A stretch of DNA of 64,000 bases from Metellina segmentata (GCA_947359465.1 OX375874.1:103357441-103421440), one strand, 5' to 3'; shown: positions 1 to 11,560, numbered from the stretch's first letter. The notes: generated from the sequence alone by a model not told the origin. Made by a program: numbers and translations.

Positions 1-1350
1 CAAGTTTCACCATGCTCGTAATCCAGAAACGGCTGAGTAACGACTAACTGAAAATAACTCAACGAATAATGAAGATTAATTTTGATAATTTCAAAATGTG
101 GGCTAAGTGTTGCGTGGTTCAATAGGAAACAATGAAGTTTTGGCTCAATTTGACATGAGAACTAACTATCCCTAATGCACTAATACCATAATGAAGTAGA
201 GGTAGTCTGGAACTTAATTTAAACCAGTTTTTCAGCTCACAATCCAGGAACGGTTGAGTAACCATTAACTAAAAATAACTCGTGTTTCAATAGGAAGCAA
301 TGAAGTTTTGACTCAATTTGACATGAGAACTATAACTATCCCTTATGCAATAATACCATAATGAAGTAGAGGTAGTTTGGAACTTAATTTAAACCAGTTT
401 TTCAGCTCATAATCCAAGAACGGTTGAGTAACCATTAACTAAAAATAACTCGTGTTTCAATAGGAAGCAATGAAGTTTTGACTCAATTTGACATGAGAAC
501 TATAACTATCCCTTATGCAATAATACCATAATGAAGTAGAGGTAGTCTGGAACTTAATTTAACCCAGTTTTTCAGCTCATAATCCAGGAAATGGTTGAGT
601 AACCATTAACTAAAAATAACTCGTGTTTCAATAGGAAGCAATGAAGTTTTGACTCAATTTGACATTAGAACTAACTATCCCTTATGCAATAATACCATAA
701 TGAAGTAGAGGTAGTCTGGAACTTAATTTAACCCAGTTTTTCAGCTCATAATCCAGGAACGGTTGCGTAACCATTAACTAAAAATAACTCAACGACTAAT
801 GAAGATAAATTTGGGTGAGATGTTGCGTGTTCCAGTAGGAAACAATGAAGTTCGTGCTCAATTTGGCACGGGAACTAACTATCCCTCTTATGCAACTTTC
901 CTATAATGAAGTAGAAGTAGTCTGGAAATTAATATAACCCAGTTTCTCCATGTTCGTAATCCAGAAACAGCTGAGTAACGAATAACTGGAAATAACTCAA
1001 TGAATAATGAAGATTAATTTTATAATTTCAAAATTTGAGCTAAGTGTTGAGTGGTTCAATAGGAAACAATGAAGTTCGTGCTCAATTTGACATGGGAACT
1101 AACTATCCCTTATGCAATAATCCCATAATGAAGTAGAAGTAGTCTGGAACTTAATTTAATCCAGTTTCTCTGTGTACGTACTCCAGAAACGGATGAGTAA
1201 CGAATAACTGAAAATAACTCAACGAATAATGAAAATAAATTTTGATCATTTCAAAATTTGGGTGAAATGTTACGTGTGTGCAAAAGGAAGTAATAAACTT
1301 TATGCAAAATTTTACAGTGGGAATTGTTCCTTATGCAAATTAATAAATAT
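1..1350. repeat. Satellite-like tandem array, 170-225 bp units
   Basis: Seven or so head-to-tail units can be followed from recurring landmarks such as AACGGTTGAGTAACCATTAA, ATGAAGTAGAGGTAGTCTGG and CCCTTATGCAATAATACCAT. Landmark spacing is about 225, 170, 171, 171, 204 and 223 bp. The three central units are the short type and nearly identical; the outer ones carry an extra block of about 50 bp (beginning near AACGAATAATGAAGATTAAT). The last unit decays after about 1250. The array probably continues to the left of the window. The short open frame at 1229-1444 lies in the decayed unit and is not considered a gene. Confidence 0.9.
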
Positions 1351-1914
1351 AAATTTACAGATGTTATACCTTATTAAATGGTTCATTTTTCTATACGATA
1401 AACGTAGATACGGTTCGGTTTATCCGCAGAAATTCAGCATTTGATAATATAATCATCAAATAAAATCTCCCTATTCATAACTTCAAAACCAAGTGCTCTG
1501 TTTTTGTTGATGAACTGTTGATAAAGTTCAACTCTACTACACTTGCGGCTGATAAAATTCGAGATAAGTGTGACAACTAAAGGTGAAAATTAACGGTCGC
1601 CACGTGGCGACTGAATGTTTGAATGTGTAGACTGAAAAATTTTGCTGCAGTCGCCACACTTTCTGAACAACATTAGTTTACTTGGTGGAGAGGAATCGCC
1701 AATTTTACGTTTTCTTTTTCTTCACAAACCAGATTGGAATTTGCTGGGAATTCATTCCAATAGACTACGAATTTCCATTTAGTTTGCGAAGCAACGCTAT
1801 TATGGTTGTTATCCAATAGGCTGCGAATTTGTAGAAAAATCTCTGGGGGTTTGAGAGCAGTGGTCACACCTGACCCCACGAAAAGGACTGGCCACGCAGT
1901 TATTATTATTATTA
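1351..1914. other. No gene seen
   Basis: AT-rich sequence without a convincing frame or repeat boundary. I see nothing supportable here. Confidence 0.5.
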
Positions 1915-2035
1915 ATTTTTTTTTCCTAATGGCGGGCACATTTTGACCGAAGTCATTGGCCACTACAAGGCCGGAAGTGATGGCCACTTGAGAAGGAGCG
2001 CCCAGTGGGAGGGCCATCATTGCCCCTAACAATTA
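1915..2035 (-). repeat. 3' part of a tRNA-derived SINE (A-tailed type)
   Basis: Read on the minus strand this matches the body of the SINE at 60392-60670, including the stretches TTCCGGCCTTGTA and AATGACTTCGGTCAA, and ends in CCATTAGG followed by an A-run. The tRNA-like head is missing, so the copy is 5' truncated or interrupted. Confidence 0.6.
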
Positions 2036-2264
2036 CATCGTAATTACGCAGTTATTATAAAAATGTAGATTTAAAATTACATATTTTTTTATTTATTGTG
2101 CTAAATTAGGCCACTGTCGATTTCATAATGACCCTCTTCTTGAGCATTTTCTGGGTCCGCCACTCTTACATATTCCTCAACAAATAATTCAACTATTATT
2201 TAATTGGGGCATTCATGATCTTTCATTTAATACGGTCTGTGACAGTTGTGCACAAATTAGTGTA

Positions 2265-2513
2265 TTATGTACAACATATTAGGATAAGCCGTTTTTTCGT
2301 GTTACTATACAAAATTTGACCAAAAACCGCTGACAGTTTTTTGTCTCTCTTTTGAGTTTGAAAAAACGATCCAACAAAACAAATCGTATTAATTGTGTCA
2401 TCCCCCCACCTACTTCTCAATGAACTGCAAATATAACCAGCGGCCGAGAAGGCCCTCTCAGCTTCGACACTAGTTGCTTTAACCGTCATAAAGAAGTCGT
2501 ACATAAGAGACAA
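2265..2513 (-). pseudogene. hAT transposase C-terminal (dimerisation) fragment
   Basis: The 82-residue frame contains TSVEAERAFSAAG, then ICSSLRSR and DDTINTICFVGSFF. This is the conserved C-terminal dimerisation block of hAT transposases, in which the Ala-Glu-Arg-x-Phe-Ser core is followed by an Arg-Ser-Arg-Leu segment and an acidic/Asn segment. Nothing upstream (to the right on this strand) extends the frame into the RNase-H-like catalytic domain, so this is a relic of a longer element. It is a different hAT lineage from the remnants at 25.1-25.4 kb and 32.2-32.6 kb, which have PHSNAxxER instead. No TIRs could be assigned to it. Confidence 0.75.
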
Positions 2514-2929
2514 ATATTTTCCTTCGACTACACTTCATATGAAGTCATTTCTTTCTTCAGTATTTTTCCAAAATCTGTTTATTTTCTAAAGTTCGTCTTT
2601 TTGCAACAGTCTTCATCTTCTTGTAGAATTTGCTTTTCTAATTCCTCTTTATAAAAAAAATATTATTGATCATCTAATTTATTATTTTTGCTAGAATTCT
2701 CCAAACGGATAATTGAAAAATATAAAATAGATTAATTTACAATCGATAGCTTAATAAACGATTTTGCGACTTCAAAGTTGGGTTTGAATAATCGATCATT
2801 TAATTATAAAAAATTCGAGTTTATCGGATCGGGACCGGATCCGATAGATGTTGCTGGATCTGGTAGGTAGTCAAATGATGCCGGTCGGTTTTCAATCCCT
2901 AATTCGAACTCGTAACCCACTCTCCGTTT

Positions 2930-3120
2930 ATCCGTTGTTAATCCGTTTCTCTTCCAACCGGGCTACCATGGTCCTGTAGCACAGTTGGAAGAGCTGATTA
3001 GAAACCGGAGAGGTGAGAGTTCGAACCAGCGAAAGGCCATCGTGTGGCTGGTGCACGTTAAATCTGTTGTGACCTCAATGACCGAAAACGTTTGAAAAAT
3101 TTCGCTCTGTACTAAAAAGG
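2930..3120. repeat. Two tRNA-like SINE heads in opposite orientation
   Basis: On the minus strand, the left part reads as a tRNA-like head (GTAGCCCGGTTGGAAGAG with a downstream GAGTTCGAAT B-box). On the plus strand, 2975-3035 is a second head of the same kind (GTAGCACAGTTGGAAGAGC, B-box GAGAGTTCGAACC), followed by body sequence GTGCACGTTAAATCTGTTGT. The body stops soon after, so both copies are partial. Confidence 0.6.
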
Positions 3121-3324
3121 TTAAGAAATCGGGCCCTTCTGGGCTACCGAACTTTCGCTTCAGAAATCAAATGGCATTGTCTTCCATCTTTAGTGAAGGA
3201 AGAATAAAGGAAATAAACTTTGTGGGAAGGCTGTTCGCATTCTGATGGTCGAAAAGATATAAAAATGGTGTTTAAGTATGGCTGAGAAATTTGCGGAGGT
3301 CTCAATCGCTTTCAGCGACTCTTA

Positions 3325-4586
3325 GAGCGCCTTCACACGAAGGAGATCGATCGTTCAGACCGGTCTGAAGGCGATGGAACTTACATATAAACCATAGGAG
3401 CAATTCACACGGGAAGACTAGCAGGAGACCGTTATGAGAGACTAAAAAATAGTCACCGAGGAAACTCAGTCGCCGGCGACTTTTTTTATGTCGTGGTTTT
3501 TTTTTATTCCAGAAACAAAACAAAAGAGCTTTTATAATCTCCAGTACAAGTTTATGTCTTCGCGATCGTTAAAGATATAGTAAAAATTTCAACGGATTTG
3601 AAATCTGCGGAAAATTTTACTCCAGATCGATACCTTAAATGTGATATTCTTTAAATAAATAATATTTCTATTGTAACTTTTATTACTTGCGTCAAATGCG
3701 GCTAAATTCGTATTGCGAAAATATAAAATTTGGAATTTAAATTTATTTATTTAAAGAAAATCATAATTAAGGTATCGATCTGACGTAAAATTTTCCGCAG
3801 ATTTCAAATCCGTTGAAATTTTTAATCTGTCTTTAACGATGCTGATTTTGCAAAAAAAAAATAATAATAATAATTCCAGTCACAAATTTTGTTTTGCTTC
3901 TCTTTGCTCGAATAGTTTATGCACAGGAAATGAATCTGTAAACATATCCTGGTAACAATATCAAGCGACCGGTCTGAGAGACGGAACTTACATAGAAACC
4001 ATAGGAGCACTTCGCTTGGGAAGACTGGCAGGAGACCGTTATGAGACTAAAAATAGTCACCGAGGAAATTCAGCCGCCGGCGACTTTTTTTTCGTCGTGT
4101 TTTATTTTATTCGAGAAACAAAAGGGTTTTTTATTCTCTAGTACAAGTTGGACATCTTCGCGATCGCTAAAGAAAGAGTAAATATTTCAACGGATTTGAA
4201 ATCTGCGGAAAATTTTACACCAGTTCGATACCTTAAATGAGATTTTCTTTAAATAAATAACTTTCTGATTGTAACTTTTATATTTACGCAATACAAATTA
4301 AGCTAAATTTGGAAAATACAAAAGTTACATTCAAAAATTATTTATTTAAAGAATATCACATTTAAAATATCACTCTGGTGTGAAGTTTCCCTCAGGTTTC
4401 CAATTCGTTGAAATCTTTAACGATGCCGATTTTACAAAAAAGAACCAAACAATGCCTATCAAAAAATTTGGTTTGCTTACCTTCGCTCGAATCTTTTCTG
4501 CGCAGGAAATGAATCTATAAACATTTCCTGGTGACAATCTCAGGCGACCGGTCTGAGAGATCGATCTCCTTTGTGTGAAGGCGCCC
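3325..4586. mobile_element. Non-autonomous PIF/Harbinger-like element with TTA duplication
   Basis: The ends are inverted repeats: GCGCCTTCACACGAAGGAGA on the left and its near-complement TCTCCTTTGTGTGAAGGCGC on the right, matching at about 26 of 28 positions. TTA flanks both sides (3322-3324 and 4587-4589). Inside are two divergent direct copies of a block of about 450 bp (3377-3830 and 3968-4440). Each contains inverted sub-repeats around AACGGATTTGAAATCTGCGG. There is no transposase frame. The TTA duplication and end type point to PIF/Harbinger; the class assignment is an inference. Confidence 0.75.
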
Positions 4587-4589
4587 TTA

Positions 4590-4762
4590 TGCCACGTTCA
4601 AATGAGACGTGGAAAACGCGCGTTGGCAAGGCTATAAGGGTCCCGCTCTTTAAGATCGCAAAGATAGATACTTGAATTAGAGGAATAAATAAACATAATT
4701 TAACTTCGGGACCTTGCTAGCTTCGCCATACGCGCGTTGAAACGCCTCATGTAAACCGGGCC
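4590..4762. mobile_element. Short Harbinger-type MITE
   Basis: This 173-bp element abuts the previous one and shares its right TTA (4587-4589); TTA also follows at 4763-4765. Its ends (GCCACGTTCAAATGAGACG left; CGCCTCATGTAAACCGGGC right) are imperfect inverted repeats, and the interior contains the palindromic pair GGGTCCCGCTCTTTAAGATC / TCGGGACC. The ends resemble those of the 3.2-kb Harbinger element at 6298-9519, which may mobilise it. Confidence 0.7.
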
Positions 4763-4765
4763 TTA

Positions 4766-5161
4766 AAATTTATGTGCCTTGTGCTTCCTCGCAAGCTTTC
4801 AACGAGTGTTCCTCAATTGCGCAGTGATGAGTCAAGCCTTCATGTTAGATTCCCACAGGATCAGCTTATGTTTTCTCTTAACATCGGTTGTGGAATTCCA
4901 AGGCTAACTAACTAATGTCAGTGGACTGTGCTCGTTTTGTTATTGATACGGGATATCTGATTGGCTGTTGAATTAAATTGTACCCTGCCACTTAACGATC
5001 ATCAGTCATGCGTTGTTTGAGGAATTAAAATACGGATGTAAACGCGTGTAATTATAATTCGAATGGGCTACACAAGTGCACGTCAGATGCTTTGGATCGG
5101 AAGTGATTTGTGATGACATTCCTAGAATTTCTTATGGGATACGGTGGATGAATCAAAAGTT
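4766..5161. other. No gene seen
   Basis: Unique-looking sequence with no frame or repeat that I can support. Confidence 0.5.
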
Positions 5162-5266
5162 AAGACACAATTAATAGATACGCAGAGGGATTCCAAAACA
5201 ACAGAATTTGCATTTGGAGCAGATGTTGCGGGTAGACTGTATACTACCAATTGGATTGGTTACAAT

Positions 5267-5409
5267 TAGGGATGCGACATCGACAACAGTTTCAAAACAT
5301 CGATGTTCAATATTAAAACATCGATGTTCAATATTAAAACATCGATGTTCAATATTAAAACATCGATGTTTATAATACATCGCCCAAAAGCCATCGATAT
5401 TTTTAAACA
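5267..5409. mobile_element. hAT-like terminal region with ACATCGATGT repeats
   Basis: It starts with TAGGGATGCGACATCG, which fits a hAT-type terminus, and contains four ACATCGATGTT motifs, several spaced 19 bp apart. Related sequences occur at 11561-11691, 28878-29415 and 58680-59178. Repeated short motifs near the ends are typical of hAT elements, where transposase binds subterminal repeats. There is no coding capacity. Confidence 0.6.
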
Positions 5410-5450
5410 CTAGGGGGCTCCGCCCCCTGCTCGCTTACGCTCGCCAACCC
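5410..5450 (-). mobile_element. Helitron-type 3' terminus
   Basis: On the minus strand the sequence runs into the hairpin GGGGGCGGAGCCCCC and ends exactly in CTAG, followed by T. A short GC-rich hairpin just before a CTRR terminus with insertion between A and T is the standard Helitron 3' end. The element body is not intact here: it joins directly to unrelated sequence near 5450. Confidence 0.7.
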
Positions 5451-6143
5451 CCGAACCAAATTGAAATTTCAAAAAAAAATCTCGACGAGCTGCAAAAATT
5501 TACGTTCAGAGGTACTCTTTAAAAAAAACTCACGGCTGAAAACTGAAAATTTGAATGTGTTTTGCTCACTCGCGGAAGAAATTTCACTTCTTCAACTTTA
5601 ACACTTAATAAAACCTAAACTAATAGCCGCATCGGAAAAAAATCTTAATAATTATCCAGGGAATACGATGAAGAACAAAGCATGTTAATTTCATTTTTTT
5701 CCGATCAGTACTTTCTCGGGAAACCGTCTAAGAATCGAGCTTAACAACACATTTTTCAATCCTGCTGCGGCGGCGGTAACTTTTTTTTAATATAGAGAGA
5801 TATTTAAACTTTTTACGTATCAAACGTAATTAACGTATTTAAACTTTTTTTTCCACTTTTTAAAACTGGTTTGGTAACCTTTAACATTAATGTTAGGTCG
5901 GGGGCTGTCTGTCAGTTGCCGTATTTATTAATTTATAACTTACATTTTTTTTAATTGTTAAAACAGTCGGAGAAATTAATAAGAAAAATTAGCAAACTTT
6001 AATTTTCAAATTGAATAATACAAAATAAAATAATATTTACAACAATTTGAAATAGGTTCTACTAACTGTAAGTATCAGTAGGATGGTACATACTAATTAT
6101 TGTTAGTTATTATTAATTATTTATCAACAAAACATAACAAACT

Positions 6144-6170
6144 TATTTTTATTTACTGTAAATAAAAATA
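6144..6170. repeat. Perfect AT-rich palindrome
   Basis: TATTTTTATTTAC (6144-6156), one central T, then its exact complement GTAAATAAAAATA (6158-6170). No function can be assigned. Confidence 0.85.
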
Positions 6171-6978
6171 TATTGGGGGCCTATAATTATTATATGTCCC
6201 AATGTTACTTATTTACAGTTCGTAAAACAAAGAAGTTTGTTATCTTTCTTCTCTCTCTTGAATCGACTTCTTTTTTCACTAACTATCCCACCAGTTAGGC
6301 CACGTTCACATGGAGTTTTTCTAACGCGAGTTTTCGAAAAGTCCATGTGAACACCCCTTTGCGCGTTTTGCAAGGTCGGCTTTCCTTAAGCATTAAATTA
6401 TGTTTTTATTCCTCTCATTCAAATGTCTATCTTTGCGATGGTTGAAGACAGAGTAAAATTTTCAACGGATTTCGAATCTGAGTAAAATTCTATGCCAGAT
6501 CAACACCTAAAACATAATGTTTTTCATAAAAAAATAAATTTTCTCTAGTAGTAACTAATCTTTATGCGAAACGCATTTGACTAGGACTTATCACATGTAT
6601 TGAAAATTTTCTAAAAGCACGGTAATGACTAAATAAGAAATGTATTTGATACGTGAAAATCAAATTGAAGAACTTTACAGAATGTGATTATTTTCGCATC
6701 GAAACGCAACGCAGACAATTCTGCAAGACAGATGAAAATGTTATCTTTTGAACAGATAAAATTAAATCTTGAAGTTTAAAGTCTTTTTTAAACTAATTAA
6801 TATATTTGTATTTTGTTTGTTGAAAATATAAACTCTAAATATATTAATAGGTATAAGTTGATTTGATGATATATTCTCAAAATGAGTAGGAGTGCCGCAA
6901 AAAACTAGTAAGTTGGAGGGTGCCACTGTTTGATTACTAAGAAAACACACGGTCTTTTTTTATTTCTTTTAAGGTTTT

Positions 6979-7720
6979 TGGCATCTGGATGCTCCTTTGC
7001 TGATTTGCACTACAGTTACTGGATCGGCAAATCTACCATCGCTACTTTAATTAAACAAGTGTGCTAATCAATTTTGGAACAGATTAAGACCGATCTATAT
7101 ACCAGAAATGACAAATGAGAAGTGCGAGGAAGTTTTAGAAGTAATTAAAAAATACGCTAATTTTCCGAATTGCATTGGTGCAAATGTCGGAAAGCACATT
7201 CGAATTATACAACCTGCTAATACAGGCTCTCAATATTACAACTACAAGAATGATTTTTTATCGCATTGTTAGCTGTATGTGACGCGAACTATAGTTTTCT
7301 CTATGTTGACATTGGAGCATATGGTTAAAGCAGTGACTCGGCTGTTTTCCAGGAGTCTTCATTGTACAGAAAACTTATAGAGCATGCTTTAAAAATTCCA
7401 AATACTAAACCTATATCCACCGTTGATACCATATTTTTGCATCATGTACTTGTAGGAGATGAAGCTTTTGGAATTTCCTAAAACGTAATGCGCCCTATTT
7501 GTGGAAAATCTCTAACATACACCAAGAGAATTTTCAACTATCGCTTATCAAGAGCACGACGATGTATCGAATGTGCATTAGGAATGATGGCGAATATTTC
7601 ACAGGGCAATGAAAACTAAAATTGATACAACCGAAACTATAATTGTTGCCCGTTGTGCTCTGCACAATTATGTAAGACCGAGATGGGTATCAATATGTAG
7701 ATACTCTTTATGAATCTCCA
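6979..7720 (+). pseudogene. PIF/Harbinger transposase pseudogene
   Basis: Conceptual translation in shifting frames gives the family's landmarks in order: LHYSYWIGKSTIATLIKQVC, FPNCIGANVGKHIRI, NTGSQYYNYKNDF, LLAVCDANYSFLYVDIGAYG, VLVGDEAFGIS, LTYTKRIFNYRLSRARRCIE and CALGMMAN. These correspond to the DDE_Tnp_4 domain. The second catalytic Asp (in YVDIGAYG) and the final Glu (in RRCIE) are present. The first Asp, expected in the conserved Ile-Gly-Ala-Ile-Asp-Gly-Lys context, is Val here. Several stops (for example after KQVC) and frameshifts interrupt it. The family call is firm; the gene is dead. Confidence 0.85.
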
Positions 7721-8020
7721 TTTGCAAGCTTTGGTACGTAATGATTTTTGTGTTCTTAATGATTATCTTCGTCAAATGCTTCCAAATTCGTATTGCGAAA
7801 ATATAAAATTAACAGTTGAAAAATTTTTTGTTTAAAGAAAATCACATTTAAGGTATCGATCTGGAATAGAATTTTCCGCAGATTTCAAATCCGTTGAAAT
7901 TTTCACTGTATCCTTAACGATCGCGAATATAGGAACTACGAATAAGGAATTAAAAAAGTGCTGACGCCAGTCAAAAAGCTTGTCATGTGAACAGCGTACC
8001 ATATTCCTTTGTATCTCGAG

Positions 8021-9336
8021 CAGTGGTGCCAGATTTTCAGAACAAAGTACCTCGATTTTGCTGGCGTAAACCTCTAGAAAACCTCTGATTTAGAGATCTG
8101 GGATATTATCGACGATTTTTTAAAGGGCAATAATATATATATCGATATTTTTAAACCTACCATATGCTAAGCACACACATGGCATTTACTTATAAGCACA
8201 TTATGCTTATTTTACTTTTAACTGCTGCGTGCTGCTGAATTAAGATTCATAAATGTATGCTTTATTTTTTCTTCCAACTTAAATAAGCTTCTGATAAAGA
8301 TGTCAAAAAAGGGCTAATGAACTTTTTTTTTTCAAGTATTAGTCTTCCGTCTAAGCAACCCTGTTTTTAATAACATACACACATTGCTCTGCTGTGTAGT
8401 CTCTTTCTTGATGAATGGTAAATCTAAATAAAAGAGAGCGCTGTTTGTGAGAATAACGAAAATTAGTGGCCCATTTGCATGACGATCGTCATAGCGGTCA
8501 CAAACAGTTGAGTTGGGGAAGGTTTTTCTCTTGTTGCGGAAACATTTCATTTCATGCGCCACACAATTCGAGCGGAGGGAAGCAAAAAAAAATTGACTGA
8601 CATTGTTTAGTTTGTTTTTGTAAAATTGGGATCGTTATAGACAGATTGAAAAGTTCAACTGATTTGAAATCTGCGGAAAAATTTTCACGAGATCGATACC
8701 TTTTTATGATATTTTCTTTTATAAATAAATGATTTAATAAATAATTAAATAATCAAATGGTCAATAATTGATAATAAATCTGTTTTTGGTATCATTCTGA
8801 CATAGAATTTTACGCTGATTTGAAATCCGTTAAAATTTTCACTCTACCTTCAACGATCCCGAAGTTGGAAACTTTGGACTAGTGAATAAAAAAGCCGCTT
8901 AATTTTGTTTCTGGAAATAAACCACGACAGGCGTCCGTATTCTGTCCGTCTAAGTTGACACCACTGGCGCCTCTGGTTGAGGCTAGCAGGGTCCCGCATT
9001 CAAATTATGTTTATTTATTCCTCTAATTCAAGTATCTATTTTTGCGACCTTGAAGAGCGGGACCCTGACAGCCTCGCCAAACGCGCGTTCTGTGAATCAT
9101 AATCTCTTATGAAAAAGCAACAAGCCAGTGTTGCCAACTTAAAATATCAAAAATCTGCTGGGCTAGTTTACTAACGGCGTATTAACGGCAATTATACTTC
9201 AGACCTCTAAATAAACCTCTGTTCTTTTCTTCAAACCTCTGTTTCTACCTCTGAGCATTTTGTACCTCTGTTTTTACCTCTGAAGCGAATTAAAACCTCT
9301 AGATCTGAAGGTAAAACCTCTGATCTGGCACCCCTG
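8021..9336. mobile_element. Non-autonomous hAT element with perfect 8-bp duplication
   Basis: Ends are CAGTGGTGCCAGAT and (reversed) CAGGGGTGCCAGAT, flanked by the identical 8-mer ATCTCGAG (8013-8020 and 9337-9344). The subterminal zones, especially 9190-9325, contain many copies of AAACCTCTG or ACCTCTG in both orientations. It sits inside the Harbinger element and itself contains Harbinger-related sequence (8630-8890) and a palindromic pair around GGGTCCCGC / GCGGGACCC (about 8990-9065). No transposase frame was found. Confidence 0.9.
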
Positions 9337-9589
9337 ATCTCGAGCTTCAGTCGAAGCGTTCGAATTATCGGTTCGCCTCGGCCCGCGGAAGCAATAAAAA
9401 CGCCCGATTCAGCAGTTTTCTGCTTGTGAACGCTCCAGTAGAACTCTATGTATTTTGGCTACCCGCGTTTTGTGTCAACATCAAACGTGCGTTAGATTTC
9501 GCCTCATGTGAACGGGGCCTCAGGTAAAAACTCTTTCTGATGGGACGGATGTCGCCATAACTTGAAAAAACTATTTTTTTTTAATTTTT

Positions 9590-9978
9590 AATATGGTACA
9601 TTTTTCATATATTTCGATTAAAAAAAAAGGATGTCTGTGGGTGTGTATGTATGTGTGTGGGTGTATATTCTCTGTTCAAAGCTACATCGTTTGATCAATC
9701 TACACCAAATTTGGTACATTTATACTTTAGTATACTGCGGGAAACATAGGCTATTCCTTTCCTGTCTTCAGATCAATCTGTGGCCATGAAAATTGTCACA
9801 CAGGTAAGCCTAAAAGTGTCCCTAGAAGCCACAATTTAAAAATCTAAGTTTTTTTTTTTTTTTCAATAAATGGACATGGACAAGGAAACACGTTCTACAG
9901 GGTTTGTGTATTTGAGTTAACACAGGGATATGTCGCGGTCATATTTGAAACCCGAGCAATGCCGGGTTATTCTGCTAG
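9590..9978 (+). mobile_element. Helitron-like 3' end, family B
   Basis: The segment ends with AGCAATGCCGGGTTATTCTG then CTAG followed by T. A GCAACGCCGGG-like hairpin a few bases before CTAG is a known Helitron terminus type in arthropods. The preceding 350 bp (including CACCAAATTTGGTACA and CAAGGAAACACGTTC) match 52770-53040, where a second copy of the family lies. The 5' end was not located. Confidence 0.7.
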
Positions 9979-11324
9979 TTCACAAATAAAACATCCATCA
10001 ACGTAAAAACATCCTCTCTAACAAATTTCTCTCTATATTAAAAAAAAGTTGCCGACGCCGGATTGAAAACTGTGTTGTTTAGCTCGATTCTTAGACGGTT
10101 TCCCGAGAAAGTACTGATCGGAAAAAAACGAAATTAACATGGTTTGTTCTTCATCGTATTCCCTGGACAATTATTAAGATTTTTTTCCGATGCGGCTATT
10201 AGTTTAGGGTTTATAAGGGGCAAAATTGAAGAAGCGAAATTTCTTCCGCGAGTGAGCAAAACACATACAAATTTTTAGTCTTCAGCCTTGAGTTATTTTT
10301 AAAGAGTACCTCTCAACGTAATTTTTTGCAGCTCGTCGAGTTTTTTTTTGAAATTTCAATTTGATTCTTGATAATATTTTTTTGAAATTCGGGAAAAATC
10401 GGGACATTTTTGTTACTTTTTTTTAAACTGCCGTATCTATATCTTATTACCATTAGTTTTTAATTTTTAAAATATCGCAGTATACCTCAGATTGTACTCT
10501 TTCTTACGGTACTATTATTTTTGAAATCGGTTAATAATTAAATTTTATGCGATCAAAAGTTGGTCGTACAAAATTTGGAATCTTTGGATATTTTCGTTAC
10601 TTTTTGTTAAAACCTTTATATCTACAGAAAAAAACCATTATTTTTTAAATTTGAGAACATTACTGAATACCTTACATTACACTCTTTCTGATGGTACAAG
10701 TATTTTTCATATTGGTGAATAAATAAAATCGATGCAATAAAAAGTTGGTCAGACAATTTTCGGAACTTTCATATCGTAATTCCGATAGAAAACTAAAACT
10801 GTCATATCTATATCGTATTACTATTAGTTTTTGATTTTGAAAATACCGCACTGTACCTCAGAATGTACTCTTTCTTACGGTATAATTATTTTTTAAATTG
10901 GTTCATAAATAAATTCGATGCAATCAAAAGTTGGTGACACAAATTTCGTATTTTTTATTTCGCGGGGCAAATTTGCGGAGCATATGAGGGTTGTATTTTT
11001 TACTATCGGGTTTGCCAGATATCAAATTTATCGTTGCAACAATTGCCATAAAAACGATTTATTTTTATTTGGCGAGGAAAAAGGCTTGCTTTTTTCCCTC
11101 CGTTCTCAGACGGTTTACCGAGAAAGTACAAAGTACAGATCATAAAGTTTGGAGATTAACACGGTTTACTTAAAATTGTACAGGGAACAAGATGTAGAAG
11201 ATTTTTTAGTCACACGGCTATTAGTTTAGGGTGCATTAAGTTATAAAGTAAAAAAAAAGTTAAATCACTTGCGAAAGAGGTATTGGTTTGCGAAGCAAAC
11301 CAAACGGGATTGCGTAGCAATAAC

Positions 11325-11560
11325 CGGGGGTCGGCGAGCAGGTTGCGAAGCCCTCGCTGTGACGTCATGGACCGGAAAGTGAAATTAGGATAATACAAAT
11401 TATTCAGATAGTTTCACTGTGCGAAAGGAATGTTGGTTTGCGAAGCAAACCAAATGGTATATGTAAAAGGAGTGTTGGTTTGCGAAGCAAACCAAATGGG
11501 ATTGCGTAGCAATCCCCGTTGGTTGGCGAGCGTAAGCGAGCAGGGGGCGGAGCCCCCTAG
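11325..11560 (+). mobile_element. Helitron family A 3' end with hairpin cluster
   Basis: It contains repeated perfect mini-hairpins: GGTTTGCGAAGCAAACC twice, then GATTGCGTAGCAATC, then GGGGGCGGAGCCCCC immediately followed by the terminal CTAG and a T. The neighbouring copy at 11795-12020 shares CTGTGACGTCATGGACCG and GATAATACAAATTATTCAGA. The terminal hairpin plus CTAG supports the Helitron call; no Rep/helicase coding sequence is present. Confidence 0.7.

Larger units (their letters stand above)
5162..5823 (+). repeat. Left arm of a large inverted duplication
   Basis: This block is the inverted partner of parts of 10025-11794. In order it holds flanking sequence (5162-5266), an ACATCGATGT-type hAT-like end (5267-5409), a Helitron-type end (5410-5450) and a 370-bp block. 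The same parts occur in reversed order in the right arm, which additionally carries about 1.15 kb (10371-11520). The match includes non-element flank outside the hAT-like end, so it is a duplicated locus and not two independent insertions. Confidence 0.8.
6298..9519 (+). mobile_element. Degenerate PIF/Harbinger DNA transposon
   Basis: A 3.2-kb element with inverted ends: GGCCACGTTCACATGGAG on the left, and CTCATGTGAACGGGGCC on the right. The flanks are TTA (6295-6297) and TCA (9520-9522), consistent with a decayed 3-bp duplication. It carries a broken Harbinger transposase (6979-7720), non-coding blocks shared with 3325-4586 and a hAT inserted at 8021-9336. It forms the centre of the inverted duplication. 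Confidence 0.8.

Noticed and set aside
1..1350. CRISPR-like array
   Set aside because: The units are 170-225 bp and similar throughout, with no short repeat/unique spacer alternation, in a eukaryotic context.
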